Origin: Clostridium sp. UBA701
GTDB taxonomy: Bacteria; Bacillota; Clostridia; Clostridiales; Clostridiaceae
Direction: 5' to 3'
Assembly (NCBI GenBank): GCA_002298125.1
Contig: DBMJ01000011.1
Location: forward strand, 372,001-436,000
DNA: 64,000 nucleotides
The position numbers and the translations under genes were made by a program. The notes below the pieces were generated by a model, which was not told the origin of the DNA, made no database searches, and saw nothing but the letters and a program-made list of their open reading frames with translations. Shown in pieces: positions 43,190 to 51,859 of the stretch (its first letter is position 1; every line of letters begins with the position of its first letter).

Positions 43190-43501
43190 TTATGCCTCAA
43201 TTTTTTCAATTTGAAGCTTTGTAAATGGCTGTCTGTGTCCTTGCTTTTTTCTGTAGTCTTTCTTTCTCTTGTACTTGAACACGATGACTTTCTTTGCCTT
43301 GCCTTGATCAAGAACCTTGGCAACTACCTTGGCTCCTTCAACTACAGGCTTTCCAACTACTAACTCTCCATCTTTTACAACGGCTAGTACCTGATCCAGT
43401 TCCACAGTAGCTTCTAGTTCAGCGTTCAACTTTTCAACATAGATTATGTCTCCCTCTTGAACTCTGTATTGCTTTCCTCCTGTTGCTACAACTGCGTACA
43501 T
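43190..43501 (-). CDS. rplU: 50S ribosomal protein L21
   Basis: 103 residues, MYAVVATGGKQYRVQEGD...to the basic C-terminus (KVIVFKYKRKKDYRKKQGHR). First gene of rplU-prp-rpmA. GAGGAGG precedes the start. Upstream lies a structured leader and a good promoter. Confidence 0.98.
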   Translation of the reverse strand: MYAVVATGGKQYRVQEGDIIYVEKLNAELEATVELDQVLAVVKDGELVVGKPVVEGAKVVAKVLDQGKAKKVIVFKYKRKKDYRKKQGHRQPFTKLQIEKIEA

Positions 43502-43580
43502 AAATACACCTCCTCAATCCAGTCTCGCCATCTCGGGTGACAGTAAAACTGTGCTTAATACCCTATGTGTGCGGTCTACA
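43502..43580 (-). ncRNA. Probable L21 mRNA leader (autoregulatory)
   Basis: A ~80-base untranslated leader lies between the promoter (43587-43615) and the rplU ribosome site. It has several GC-rich segments capable of pairing (for example CGAGATGGCGAGACTGG and GACCGCACACATAGGG). Firmicute rplU operons have a known L21 leader motif in this position; I infer this is one from position and composition, not from a covariance match. Confidence 0.55.
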
Positions 43581-43586
43581 AAAGCC

Positions 43587-43615
43587 ATTGTAACACACTC
43601 ACAGGGCTTTGTAAA
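43587..43615 (-). promoter_or_regulatory. Sigma-A promoter of rplU-prp-rpmA
   Basis: Minus-strand TTTACA (43610-43615), 17-base spacer, TACAAT (43587-43592). It is placed right after the rng stop codon. Confidence 0.75.
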
Positions 43616-43620
43616 GAATT

Positions 43621-45063
43621 TTATCCATATATTTTATAACTCTCCAGGTTTTTAATCTGGTTAGAAAAGAACAATGGTTCCACCTTGAAATAGTCAAAAT
43701 TTGAAATAAAGCTTACATAAACTCTATTATTTAATGCATCTATTTCCTTTATAAAGGATATTACATCTCCAAGCACCTCATCTTTATAATTCTCATCTAA
43801 TTCAATGTAGATATCCTCTGATAGCTGTTCCTTATGTATTTTTATCAGAGCATTTCTTATGAGGTTTTCAAGATAAGAAAGCTTTATTCTCTTACCCTTT
43901 CCCTTACAGTGACTACAGGGTTCTTCCATGTAATCATTTATGGACTTACCTCTGCGTCTTCTTGCTATTTGAACCAGGTTAAGCTCTGTAAAATCATATA
44001 TTACAGTTTTATTCTTATCTTCTGTAAAACCGCTTTTTAAGGTTGCTAAAACCTCTCTTTTGTGTTCTATATCATCCATATCTATAAAGTCAACTAATAT
44101 TATACCGCTGAGATTTCTAAGTCTTACCTGTCTTGCTATCTCAACTGCTGCACAGAGGTTTGTGCTGTAGGAAGTCTTCTGCAAAGAACTTCCTGATACG
44201 TTTTTTCCTGAATTTACGTCTATTACTACCATTCCCTCTGTTTTCTCAATGATGATTGAGCCGCCGCAGCTCAAGTTTACCCTTGGATTTCTAAGTGCCA
44301 ATAGTTCTCTTTCTATGCCATAATAATCAAATAAGCTTCTCTCTTCCTGGTGGTGAAGAAGTGTGATGTCAAGGTTGTTCTGCTTTTTAATAAAGGCTTC
44401 TATGTAGTTATAGTCCTCTTCATCATTTACAATAATCTTGTAGGCATGGGAGGGGAAGATATCTCTTAATATTCTATCTATAGTACCCTCATCACTGTAT
44501 AAAAGCCCAGGCTTCATACTAAACCTAGCCTGCTTTTTTATATTTTTATATATGCCATAAAGATTATCAATTTCTTCATTGATAATCTCAGCCTCCACCT
44601 GTTCAGCATTTGTTCTTATCATTATCCCCACATCATCTAGCTTCTTAAGACTCTTTCTAAGCTTGCTCTTAATGCTCTCATCCTGTATCTTCTGAGAGAA
44701 ATATAGCTTTTTATCTAGAGTCATAAGTACCGCATACCGCCCTGGAATTGTAAATGCACTAGTGACCTTGGGTCCCTTTTGTGAGGTTTCTTCCTTTACC
44801 ACTTCAACAATTAATTCCTGACCCTTTTTAATATTCTTATTATGAAATTTGCTGTCCATATACATATAGGCATTTTTATTCCAGCCTATGTCTATAAAGG
44901 CACATTTAATAGCAGGAACAATATTTTTCACTACTCCCTTATAGATTTCTCCTGGTAAGGGATGGTTATTATCCTCTTCAATATAACACTCTTCCAGCTT
45001 ATTGTTGTTTTTTATGGCAATTCTCAGTAAGGAAGAGGTTCTTTCCACAAAAATTTCTTTCAT
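43621..45063 (-). CDS. rng: Ribonuclease E/G family endoribonuclease
   Basis: 480 residues, RNase G type. S1 domain (PLPGEIYKGVVKNIVPAIKCAFIDIGW), the RNase H/DNase I-like core with VVIDVNSGKN and GIILVDFIDMDD (metal Asp), and the zinc-link CSHCKGKGKR (CPxC-like). The frame opens at 45072; ATG 45061-45063 after GAGGTG is chosen. It lies between rplU and the DUF2344 gene, a standard clostridial arrangement. Confidence 0.94.
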   Translation of the reverse strand: MKEIFVERTSSLLRIAIKNNNKLEECYIEEDNNHPLPGEIYKGVVKNIVPAIKCAFIDIGWNKNAYMYMDSKFHNKNIKKGQELIVEVVKEETSQKGPKVTSAFTIPGRYAVLMTLDKKLYFSQKIQDESIKSKLRKSLKKLDDVGIMIRTNAEQVEAEIINEEIDNLYGIYKNIKKQARFSMKPGLLYSDEGTIDRILRDIFPSHAYKIIVNDEEDYNYIEAFIKKQNNLDITLLHHQEERSLFDYYGIERELLALRNPRVNLSCGGSIIIEKTEGMVVIDVNSGKNVSGSSLQKTSYSTNLCAAVEIARQVRLRNLSGIILVDFIDMDDIEHKREVLATLKSGFTEDKNKTVIYDFTELNLVQIARRRRGKSINDYMEEPCSHCKGKGKRIKLSYLENLIRNALIKIHKEQLSEDIYIELDENYKDEVLGDVISFIKEIDALNNRVYVSFISNFDYFKVEPLFFSNQIKNLESYKIYG

Positions 45064-45126
45064 GTGCAACACCTCAAAGTTTCTCCAAAACCAAATGGAG
45101 GAGAATTTTTCACAAGTTTATATTTA

Positions 45127-45843
45127 TTATTTTTTCTTAGTTTCTAAATATTTATATAAGGGTATATACTTATCACCACTTTTAAAATACATCTCTTCTC
45201 TTAATATGTCCACAAAGCTATCTGCTTTTACTGCCTCAGTATTATTTTTAATATAGTTTGATAGTAGCTCCGCTGATAGATTTTCCTTACTGCCGCAGGC
45301 TAAAAGCACCTGAAGAAGCAAGTCCTTTTCTCCAATGCTATAATCGAACTTATAGACTAAGGGTTTTATATCTACTTCCTTTTCTCCGCTCTTAGTTTTC
45401 TTCACTATAAGCCATTTTTCTTCTTTTTTAAGCTCCTCAAGCCTAGCCTTAAGAGCAGTGGTGTCCTCATATTTTATTGTTATAGAGTACCTAGCAGCAT
45501 CTAGCAGCGCCATGGCCTGCCAGATTTTTTCATTTTGCACCACTTTCTGATGGCTTACATGATAAAACTCTATGGTGTTTTGTGAGGCAGCATTAAGCCT
45601 CTCTATTATTTTCTCTTCCTTCACAGGCTCAGTAAATACTACGTTCATATATTCTCCCTTAGAATACATTCCCACTGAAAGAGGCTGTGCCAGGGATAAG
45701 TCCATATGTGGATTAAAACCATGAGAATAAGCAATTGGTAAATTTGCTCTTCTAATTATCCTCTGTAGGGTTCTCATTAAATCTAGGTGGGATATGAATT
45801 TTATATTTCCACCCTTACTGAATTTTATTAGATAATGTTCCAT
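45127..45843 (-). CDS. DUF2344 (TIGR03936-type) radical-SAM-linked protein
   Basis: 238 residues. N-terminal KFSKGGNIKFISHLDLMRTLQRIIRRA, then IAYSHGFNPHMDLSLAQPLSVGM, which is the DUF2344 signature. The family accompanies, or is fused to, the B12-like radical SAM protein encoded just upstream; the biochemical role is unknown. It overlaps that gene by 29 bases with its own GGAGGG site, indicating coupled synthesis. Confidence 0.92.
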   Translation of the reverse strand: MEHYLIKFSKGGNIKFISHLDLMRTLQRIIRRANLPIAYSHGFNPHMDLSLAQPLSVGMYSKGEYMNVVFTEPVKEEKIIERLNAASQNTIEFYHVSHQKVVQNEKIWQAMALLDAARYSITIKYEDTTALKARLEELKKEEKWLIVKKTKSGEKEVDIKPLVYKFDYSIGEKDLLLQVLLACGSKENLSAELLSNYIKNNTEAVKADSFVDILREEMYFKSGDKYIPLYKYLETKKK

Positions 45844-47674
45844 GAAAACAAATTCCCTCCTTAAAGCTACCAGGTATACCGCAGCCTGTACATCCTAATC
45901 TGCAGTCACTTGTTAACTCTTCACCTTTTGCTTTTTCATTTTCTTTAATAAGATAATTTTTTGTTACCCCTATGTCTATAAAATCCCAAGGCAGAATTTC
46001 CTCATAGGAACGCTGTCTTAAGGCATAAAAATCCCCATCTACTCCACATTCCTTCATGGCTTCATCCCAAAGAGTGAAACTAAAATAGTCAGACCAACCA
46101 TCAAATTTTGCTCCCTTTTCAAAAGCTCTTATAATAACGTCACATAGTCTTCTGTCTCCTCTAGCAAATACTGCCTCTATATAGCTTACAGGAGTTTCAT
46201 GCCAATTATAGGTTATGGCCCTATTCTTAATGTTCTGTCTTAGAGCATGAATTTTCTCTCTAATATTATTCATATTATCCTGAGGAGCCCATTGGAAGGG
46301 TGTAAAGGGTTTAGGTACAAATATAGAGGTACTAACTGTAACCTTTAAGCCCTTATGTCTCTTTTCCTTATCTACAGCATAGTATTGTCTTACTACCTTT
46401 TCTGCCAAATCTCCTATGCCTGTAACATCCTCTATGGTCTCATAAGGAAGCCCGATCATAAAATAGAGCTTTATGGTAGACCAGCCAGCCTCAAAGGCGC
46501 TTCTCACTGAATTCATCAAATCTTCCTCAGTAACTCCCTTATTTATAACATCTCGCATTCTCTGGCTTCCTGCCTCTGGTGCAAAGGTAAGCCCGGTCTT
46601 TCTAACCTTCTGAATTTCCTTTATCAAATCCACTGAAAAGGAATCAATTCTTAAGGAAGGCAGTGACACACTTACATTTTTTTCTCCATGCTTTTGTACA
46701 AAGCTTTTGATTAAATTTTCTATATCTGAATAGTCACAAATGCTTAAGGAGGTTAAGGATACCTCATCATAGCCCGTATTTTTGAGCAGCTCTTCTGCCT
46801 GCTTCAATAGAGTTGATGTACTCTTTTCTCTTACTGGTCTATATATCATACCAGCTTGGCAAAATCTACATCCCCTTGTACATCCCCTGAAGGTTTCAAG
46901 CATTATTCTATCATGCACTATTTCTGTATAAGGAACAAGCAGCTTATCTGGATAAATTACCTCATCAAAATTATGCACTATACGCTTTTTAATTTTTGCA
47001 GGTACATCCTCATATATAGGTTGAAATTTTTCAATGGTTCCATCTTCTTTGTAGGAAACACTATATAAAGAGGGTATATATACTCCTTCAATTTTGCATA
47101 GTGCCCTTAATATTTCCTTTTTACCCTTATGCTTAAATTCTAAATATGTATCCAGAATTTCATTTGTAACCTCTTCACCTTCTCCTAGCACTATGATATC
47201 AGCAATATCATAAAGGGGTTCTGGATTGTATGCACAAGGTCCTCCCATAACAACCAGCGGTTCATCCTCACCTCTTTGAGAAGCTCTTAAGGGTATACCT
47301 GCCATATTAAGCATATTTAATATATTTGTATAGCTCATCTCGTATTGCAGTGTAAATCCTAAGAAATCAAATTCCTTTAAAGAATCCTTACTCTCAAGAG
47401 TATATAGTGGAATACCCGCTTCTCTCATAAGCTTTTCCATGTCAGGCCATGGAGCAAAAGCCCTTTCACAGAAGGTATCCTCCCTTTGGTTTATTAAGTA
47501 ATATAGGATTTTGCTGCCTAAATGAGACATACCTACCTCATACACATCTGGGAAGCAAAAGGCATACCTAATACTCACCTTTTCTAAATCCTTATCATAG
47601 GAGTTTAATTCTCCTCCAATATATCTTGCAGGCTTTTCTACTCTATATAAAATGTCATCTGTAATTCTGTTCAT
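45815..47674 (-). CDS. Radical SAM protein with B12-binding-like N-domain (TIGR03960 type)
   Basis: 619 residues. A cobalamin-binding-like region (YAFCFPDVYEVGMSHLGSKI...DFLGFTLQYEMSYTNIL...VVMGGPCAYNPEPL) precedes the radical-SAM cluster motif CRGCTRGCRFCQAGM-like (here FRGCTRGCRFCQAGMIYRP) and the TFAPEAGSQRMRDVINKG segment. The C-terminus has a Cys cluster (CRLGCTGCGIPG). Substrate unknown. The frame opens at 47689; ATG 47672-47674 after GGAGGAG is used. Paired with the DUF2344 gene. Confidence 0.92.
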   Translation of the reverse strand: MNRITDDILYRVEKPARYIGGELNSYDKDLEKVSIRYAFCFPDVYEVGMSHLGSKILYYLINQREDTFCERAFAPWPDMEKLMREAGIPLYTLESKDSLKEFDFLGFTLQYEMSYTNILNMLNMAGIPLRASQRGEDEPLVVMGGPCAYNPEPLYDIADIIVLGEGEEVTNEILDTYLEFKHKGKKEILRALCKIEGVYIPSLYSVSYKEDGTIEKFQPIYEDVPAKIKKRIVHNFDEVIYPDKLLVPYTEIVHDRIMLETFRGCTRGCRFCQAGMIYRPVREKSTSTLLKQAEELLKNTGYDEVSLTSLSICDYSDIENLIKSFVQKHGEKNVSVSLPSLRIDSFSVDLIKEIQKVRKTGLTFAPEAGSQRMRDVINKGVTEEDLMNSVRSAFEAGWSTIKLYFMIGLPYETIEDVTGIGDLAEKVVRQYYAVDKEKRHKGLKVTVSTSIFVPKPFTPFQWAPQDNMNNIREKIHALRQNIKNRAITYNWHETPVSYIEAVFARGDRRLCDVIIRAFEKGAKFDGWSDYFSFTLWDEAMKECGVDGDFYALRQRSYEEILPWDFIDIGVTKNYLIKENEKAKGEELTSDCRLGCTGCGIPGSFKEGICFHGTLSNKIQ

Positions 47675-47792
47675 TATATTCTCCTCCATAGTTTATTTCT
47701 CACACTGAAGAAGCTAGCTTAGCCTTCATGCTCCTTCTGAACATTTATTGTAACATACCAACTATTATATTACACTAATTTAAGGAAAAACT

Positions 47793-48647
47793 CTAAATAT
47801 TTTTTTCTCTAATTTGCACAAATTCCTCTAGGGTTATATTCCCCTCCTCCTTAAGTCCTTCAATCAATTCCTCCTCATAGATAATATCTATAACCTTCAT
47901 TTCCGTATCCAGCACGGTAAACATTGTATATCTGTTTTTTTCCACTAGACTCATAGCAGTTATTAAATCCTTCTTATAAAATATAGAAACACTCTTGTTT
48001 TCAATATATCCTCTTTGGTTAAAGCGCAATTTCTTTTTTATAATATCTCCCATAATTAAGTATACTATCCTTTCTCTTTCACTGCTGACGGTTATTAATA
48101 TAAATAGTGCTATAAGACCTAGGTTTAAGTTATAAATCCCCTTTTGAAACAAAAAAAAGTAAAAAAACATCAAAATGGTGCCTATAACAGTACTGATATT
48201 CAAAACTAGTCTGTTTGCTGTTTTGTACATATATTTCTTTAGCAGCATAGCCCTTAGGATTCTTCCTCCATCTAGGGGCAGCGCTGGTATAAGATTGAAA
48301 ATTCCAAGGGCAAAATTTCCTGAGTATAAAAACAAAAGGGCAGAAGAAGGTCTAAGATTATATAAAATAAGAGATATAATTCCTGCAGCTATATTCATAA
48401 GGGGTCCTGATAAAGATATGATTAGATCTTCTTTAGCCTCTGCTTCACCCAGGGTTTTAAGCTTTAGCGCCATACCCACAGGCATTATTTCAACATCAAA
48501 ACCGCTAAATCCGAAATGGCGAGCTACAAAATAATGAGTACATTCATGCAGAAAAACAAGAACAAATGCCCAAAGCAGCTCTCCCCTAAAGCCCATAAAA
48601 AATAGCAGTATTATACATGGTATAGTTAATTTATTTAATCTAATCAA
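47793..48647 (-). CDS. spoIVFB: Stage IV sporulation intramembrane protease SpoIVFB
   Basis: Site-2 protease (M50) that in Bacillus processes pro-sigma-K. 284 residues. Zinc motif HECTH (~residue 32), second motif NLIPALPLDGGRIL, several membrane helices, and a C-terminal degenerate CBS-like domain (~200-284) as in the family. TTG start at 48645-48647, six bases after AGGAGG. spoIVFA lies upstream, separated by a hairpin. Confidence 0.92.
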   Translation of the reverse strand: MIRLNKLTIPCIILLFFMGFRGELLWAFVLVFLHECTHYFVARHFGFSGFDVEIMPVGMALKLKTLGEAEAKEDLIISLSGPLMNIAAGIISLILYNLRPSSALLFLYSGNFALGIFNLIPALPLDGGRILRAMLLKKYMYKTANRLVLNISTVIGTILMFFYFFLFQKGIYNLNLGLIALFILITVSSERERIVYLIMGDIIKKKLRFNQRGYIENKSVSIFYKKDLITAMSLVEKNRYTMFTVLDTEMKVIDIIYEEELIEGLKEEGNITLEEFVQIREKNI

Positions 48648-48679
48648 AGCTGTCCTCCTATAAGAAGTACTAAAAATAA

Positions 48680-48711
48680 AGCCCTACAGCAGATATTTCT
48701 TCTGTAGAGCT
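48680..48711 (-). terminator. Terminator/attenuator between spoIVFA and spoIVFB
   Basis: AGCTCTACAG (48702-48711 complement) and CTGTAGGGCT (48680-48689 complement) make a 10-bp stem with one wobble, followed by TTATTTTTAG on the minus strand, in the spoIVFA-spoIVFB gap. Confidence 0.65.
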
Positions 48712-48721
48712 GAAAAACCTT

Positions 48722-49513
48722 CTAGGCACCCCGTGGAAATGCCATATATTCTTCAGGATTTAAGTTCTCACCCATGTAAAGAAGTTCAAAGTGCAGGTGG
48801 GGAGCAGTACTCTTTCCTGTATTGCCGCTTTTTGCAATAACCTGTCCTTTGCTTACACTATCCCCTTCCTTAAGAACAAATTCCTTTAAGTTGGCATATT
48901 TAGTTTCTAATCCATTACCATGATCAATAACTATATAATTTCCAAGCTCACTATCACTTTTGCAGGTTTTAATTTTACCGTCGCTACAGCTTTTTATGTC
49001 ACTGCCCTCTGGAAGAGAAATATCGATGCCAGGATAAAATTTGTTGCTCCCGCTTATAGTATCTTTCACATCTCCATAGTGAGTTATAATTGCCCCTTGT
49101 GCTGGAATTATGTAGTTTAGCGCAATAGAATCTTTTAATCCCTCACCGCCATTTAGCTGTTTATTAAAATATATGGATAACTCATTTATTTTTTCTTTAA
49201 CTGTGCTTAGGTTTACAGAAGCTACTAGTGAATAGAAATTCTTATAGTCAAAGTTTTTATTTACAATAGTCTTGCTATAGCTATAGGCTGCCTTAGTCTG
49301 AGGAGTATTTACATATCTACATATTAGTACAAAGATGAATAATATAAAAACTCCAATAAGCTCCCTCGTGAGCCTCTTTATAAAGTATTCCTTATTAAGC
49401 ACTGGTATAATTCTCACGTTGTTTCCAGTTGTTTTTCTTCCATAGCCACTATAGCTCCCTCTAGAATTAAGACCACGATAGTAATTCTCATATTGTACTC
49501 TGTAGCTGCCCAT
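48722..49513 (-). CDS. spoIVFA: SpoIVFA-like membrane protein with degenerate M23 (LytM) domain
   Basis: 263 residues. Cytoplasmic basic N-terminus, one membrane helix (~45-65), a linker, and a C-terminal M23-like domain. The metal-site motif HxGxD reads FYPGIDI (His to Tyr) and YAHL reads KYANL (His to Asn), while APHLHFE is kept, so zinc peptidase activity is unlikely. SpoIVFA holds and inhibits SpoIVFB in the outer forespore membrane. Position before spoIVFB supports the call. Confidence 0.87.
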   Translation of the reverse strand: MGSYRVQYENYYRGLNSRGSYSGYGRKTTGNNVRIIPVLNKEYFIKRLTRELIGVFILFIFVLICRYVNTPQTKAAYSYSKTIVNKNFDYKNFYSLVASVNLSTVKEKINELSIYFNKQLNGGEGLKDSIALNYIIPAQGAIITHYGDVKDTISGSNKFYPGIDISLPEGSDIKSCSDGKIKTCKSDSELGNYIVIDHGNGLETKYANLKEFVLKEGDSVSKGQVIAKSGNTGKSTAPHLHFELLYMGENLNPEEYMAFPRGA

Positions 49514-49652
49514 TTTATCCCTCCATTACATAATAGGTTTGCCTGCCTAGAAGAAGAATTTAGTATCTGTTTATATATATTTTTTCATCTTCAGCATTAT
49601 TACAAATAGTAGGTTTACGAGCTATATTATACAATTTATTAGATTTTAATTT

Positions 49653-50576
49653 CTATGAATTATATGAAAAGGTCCCAAGGTGCTTTCCACAGTGGCCAAT
49701 ATATAGTCTTTTATTTTTCTTATCTAAATAGTAGTAGACCCTTGTGTGATTAACATTAAGCTTTGCATGCCATTCAAATAGTTTTTTTCTTCCTGAGGGA
49801 AGCATAAATTCCCTTTCTCTTTTATATCTTTCAATGTTTAGTGTTTCTATACTTTCCCTAGAAATATCCACTCCAAAATTCTCTAGGAGTATTCTTTTTC
49901 TTTCTTCGTCACTTACCCCTTTAAGCAGCATACCTAGCTCCTCCTGCCAAAGTACTTTAATTGTTTCATAAATCTGCTTAAATCCGCCTCTAAAATCATG
50001 TTTTTTAGCACTCTTCCTAGCAGAATTAAGAATTACAATCCCAGGCAGTTCCTCTTCTAAAACATCAAAAACCTCTTCTATAGAGCTAAACTTGCACTTA
50101 TCCCTTAGGTATTTCTCTAATTGTTCCACACCCTTTATATTCCAAACCTCATAGTTTAATTTTACTCCTGCAAAGCTGCATATCTTATAGCAGGCTTCTC
50201 TAAGATCCTTTTCACCCTTTAGAGACAGCACCCTAGACACATTGTCTCTAAAGCATATTCCTAGAAAGCCTTCTAGATAACCCTTGGAAAGCTCAGGGTC
50301 TACATCAACCTTTCCATCACAGCCATCCGTGAAATAGTAGGGCCCATTCATAACTGCGGTTATTAGAAGCTTCGCTATTTCTCTATCCTTTAAACTGTAT
50401 AGGTAATCCCTTAAAACTCCCTGAGGCACCCTTATGTTCCATAGATCTTGACAAAAATAAAGCTCCTCCTCACTTTTTTGAGTGATGCCCTTAAGCTCAG
50501 ATATTTCATAAATAAGCTCTGGAAGAGTTTCTCTAGAACAGTTTTCTAGGCAGTTATGATTGAAATACATACTCAT
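49653..50576 (-). CDS. Unknown third protein of the DUF262/AAA cassette (candidate effector)
   Basis: 307 residues, not recognised. Soluble and charged; no membrane segment. The body is mainly helical. The last ~45 residues (RKKLFEWHAKLNVNHTRVYY, YLDKKNKRLYIGHCGKHLGT) form an alternating beta pattern reminiscent of small RelE-like toxin folds, but that is only an impression. ATG overlaps the stop of the ATPase gene (ATGA), so it is translated with it. By position it is the likely effector of the cassette. Confidence 0.65.
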   Translation of the reverse strand: MSMYFNHNCLENCSRETLPELIYEISELKGITQKSEEELYFCQDLWNIRVPQGVLRDYLYSLKDREIAKLLITAVMNGPYYFTDGCDGKVDVDPELSKGYLEGFLGICFRDNVSRVLSLKGEKDLREACYKICSFAGVKLNYEVWNIKGVEQLEKYLRDKCKFSSIEEVFDVLEEELPGIVILNSARKSAKKHDFRGGFKQIYETIKVLWQEELGMLLKGVSDEERKRILLENFGVDISRESIETLNIERYKREREFMLPSGRKKLFEWHAKLNVNHTRVYYYLDKKNKRLYIGHCGKHLGTFSYNS

Positions 50577-51859
50577 GGTTTAATCAACCCCAAAAGATCA
50601 TAGTAGCTCTCTTCCAAAAAATCCTTTGGCCAATAGGTAATTCTTCCATCTGTACTTATTTCTATATTTTCATAGGAGGCTACGCCCTCCTTTTTATGGA
50701 AAAAATACAGGTTACAGCTTTTAGCAAGCTCCGGCCTTTCTTTAATTCTAAGCCTTAATTTATTTATAATATGCTCGCTGTGAGTCTCCACCACAAGCTT
50801 TCTCCCACTTTCCATAGCCCATAAAAAAAAGTCCACCAAGTTTCCCTGCAATCGTGGGTGCAGGTGTATCTCAGGGTTTTCTATGAGGATTAAATCCTCC
50901 TTGCTGCTTACTAACACTAGTGTGATAATGGGGAGTATCTGACTAATTCCAAAGCCCACCTCTGTGAGTTCTAATTCCATGCCTGATACAGTATCCTGAA
51001 CTAAAAACTTATAGTTATTTTTATCTAGTGTCCTACAGCGTAATTTGTATTCCGTGCCTAAAATTTTCTTTATCCAATTGTCAAACAAACTTGAGAAGCT
51101 TTCCATATGACCCCTGCAGTCTATTAAATCATTCCAGCACTCTGACACCATCTGGGCAGTAAACTCACCAGAAAGTCCAATGCCCCTTTCTCCGCTTAGG
51201 TCTGAGCTTTTATAGTCTTCAACTCTATAGGCCCTAAGATAATGAATATGCTCTGCAGTAAGATACTCCAATACTTTTAAAAGCTCTTCACACTCTTTTG
51301 GAATTATCTCTCTATGAAGGCCAGTTTTATCCTTATAGATTATGGACTCAGGCATAATCCCCCTAAGCTTACAGTACCCATTCCACTCATGGTGTACCAC
51401 TTTATACAAAATCTCCTTTGAATCGTCCAATAGCTTATAGGAGAGACGCTTATACCCGCCCTTATAGTAATCCATATTTAATTCCCTAAGCACTGGATCT
51501 CCCTCTCTACAGCATAAACATCTAAGCATTGATGAACTTTCATAAATGAAATGAACAGAAATATCACTATAGCCCTTCTCGGTCAAATCCCTTTCCTTAA
51601 GAAAATATGTAAGCTCTATAGTTTCTGAATTTCCCTTTTCCTTATTTAAAATGTGAGAGAAGCTGCCAAGCTTTAACTCATGGTTTAGTTTTAATCTAGA
51701 GATTCCCTCATTGCTGTGCTGAGTTATTAAATATAAACCTTGAAGCAAAGAGGATTTCCCTGAATTATTTGTACCACAGGCAATGGTAAACCCTGGCATA
51801 GAAAAGCTGTTTAATCCCTCATGACACTTAAAGTCCTTAAGTTCAAATCCTGTAATCAT
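50573..51859 (-). CDS. AAA/SMC-like ATPase of the DUF3696 (OLD-related) type
   Basis: 428 residues. ABC/SMC-type start ITGFELKDFKCHEGLNSFSM, Walker A GTNNSGKSSLLQG (~residues 30-42), signature-like LTEVGFGISQILPI, Walker B LILIENPEIHLHPRLQG, His switch VVETHSEHIINKLRLRI. The C-terminal SYENIEISTDGRITYWPKDFLEES fits DUF3696. No TOPRIM domain is visible. It overlaps the DUF262 gene by 17 bases and the next gene by 4. Such ATPases are frequent sensors or motors in phage-defence operons. Confidence 0.85.
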   Translation of the reverse strand: MITGFELKDFKCHEGLNSFSMPGFTIACGTNNSGKSSLLQGLYLITQHSNEGISRLKLNHELKLGSFSHILNKEKGNSETIELTYFLKERDLTEKGYSDISVHFIYESSSMLRCLCCREGDPVLRELNMDYYKGGYKRLSYKLLDDSKEILYKVVHHEWNGYCKLRGIMPESIIYKDKTGLHREIIPKECEELLKVLEYLTAEHIHYLRAYRVEDYKSSDLSGERGIGLSGEFTAQMVSECWNDLIDCRGHMESFSSLFDNWIKKILGTEYKLRCRTLDKNNYKFLVQDTVSGMELELTEVGFGISQILPIITLVLVSSKEDLILIENPEIHLHPRLQGNLVDFFLWAMESGRKLVVETHSEHIINKLRLRIKERPELAKSCNLYFFHKKEGVASYENIEISTDGRITYWPKDFLEESYYDLLGLIKP

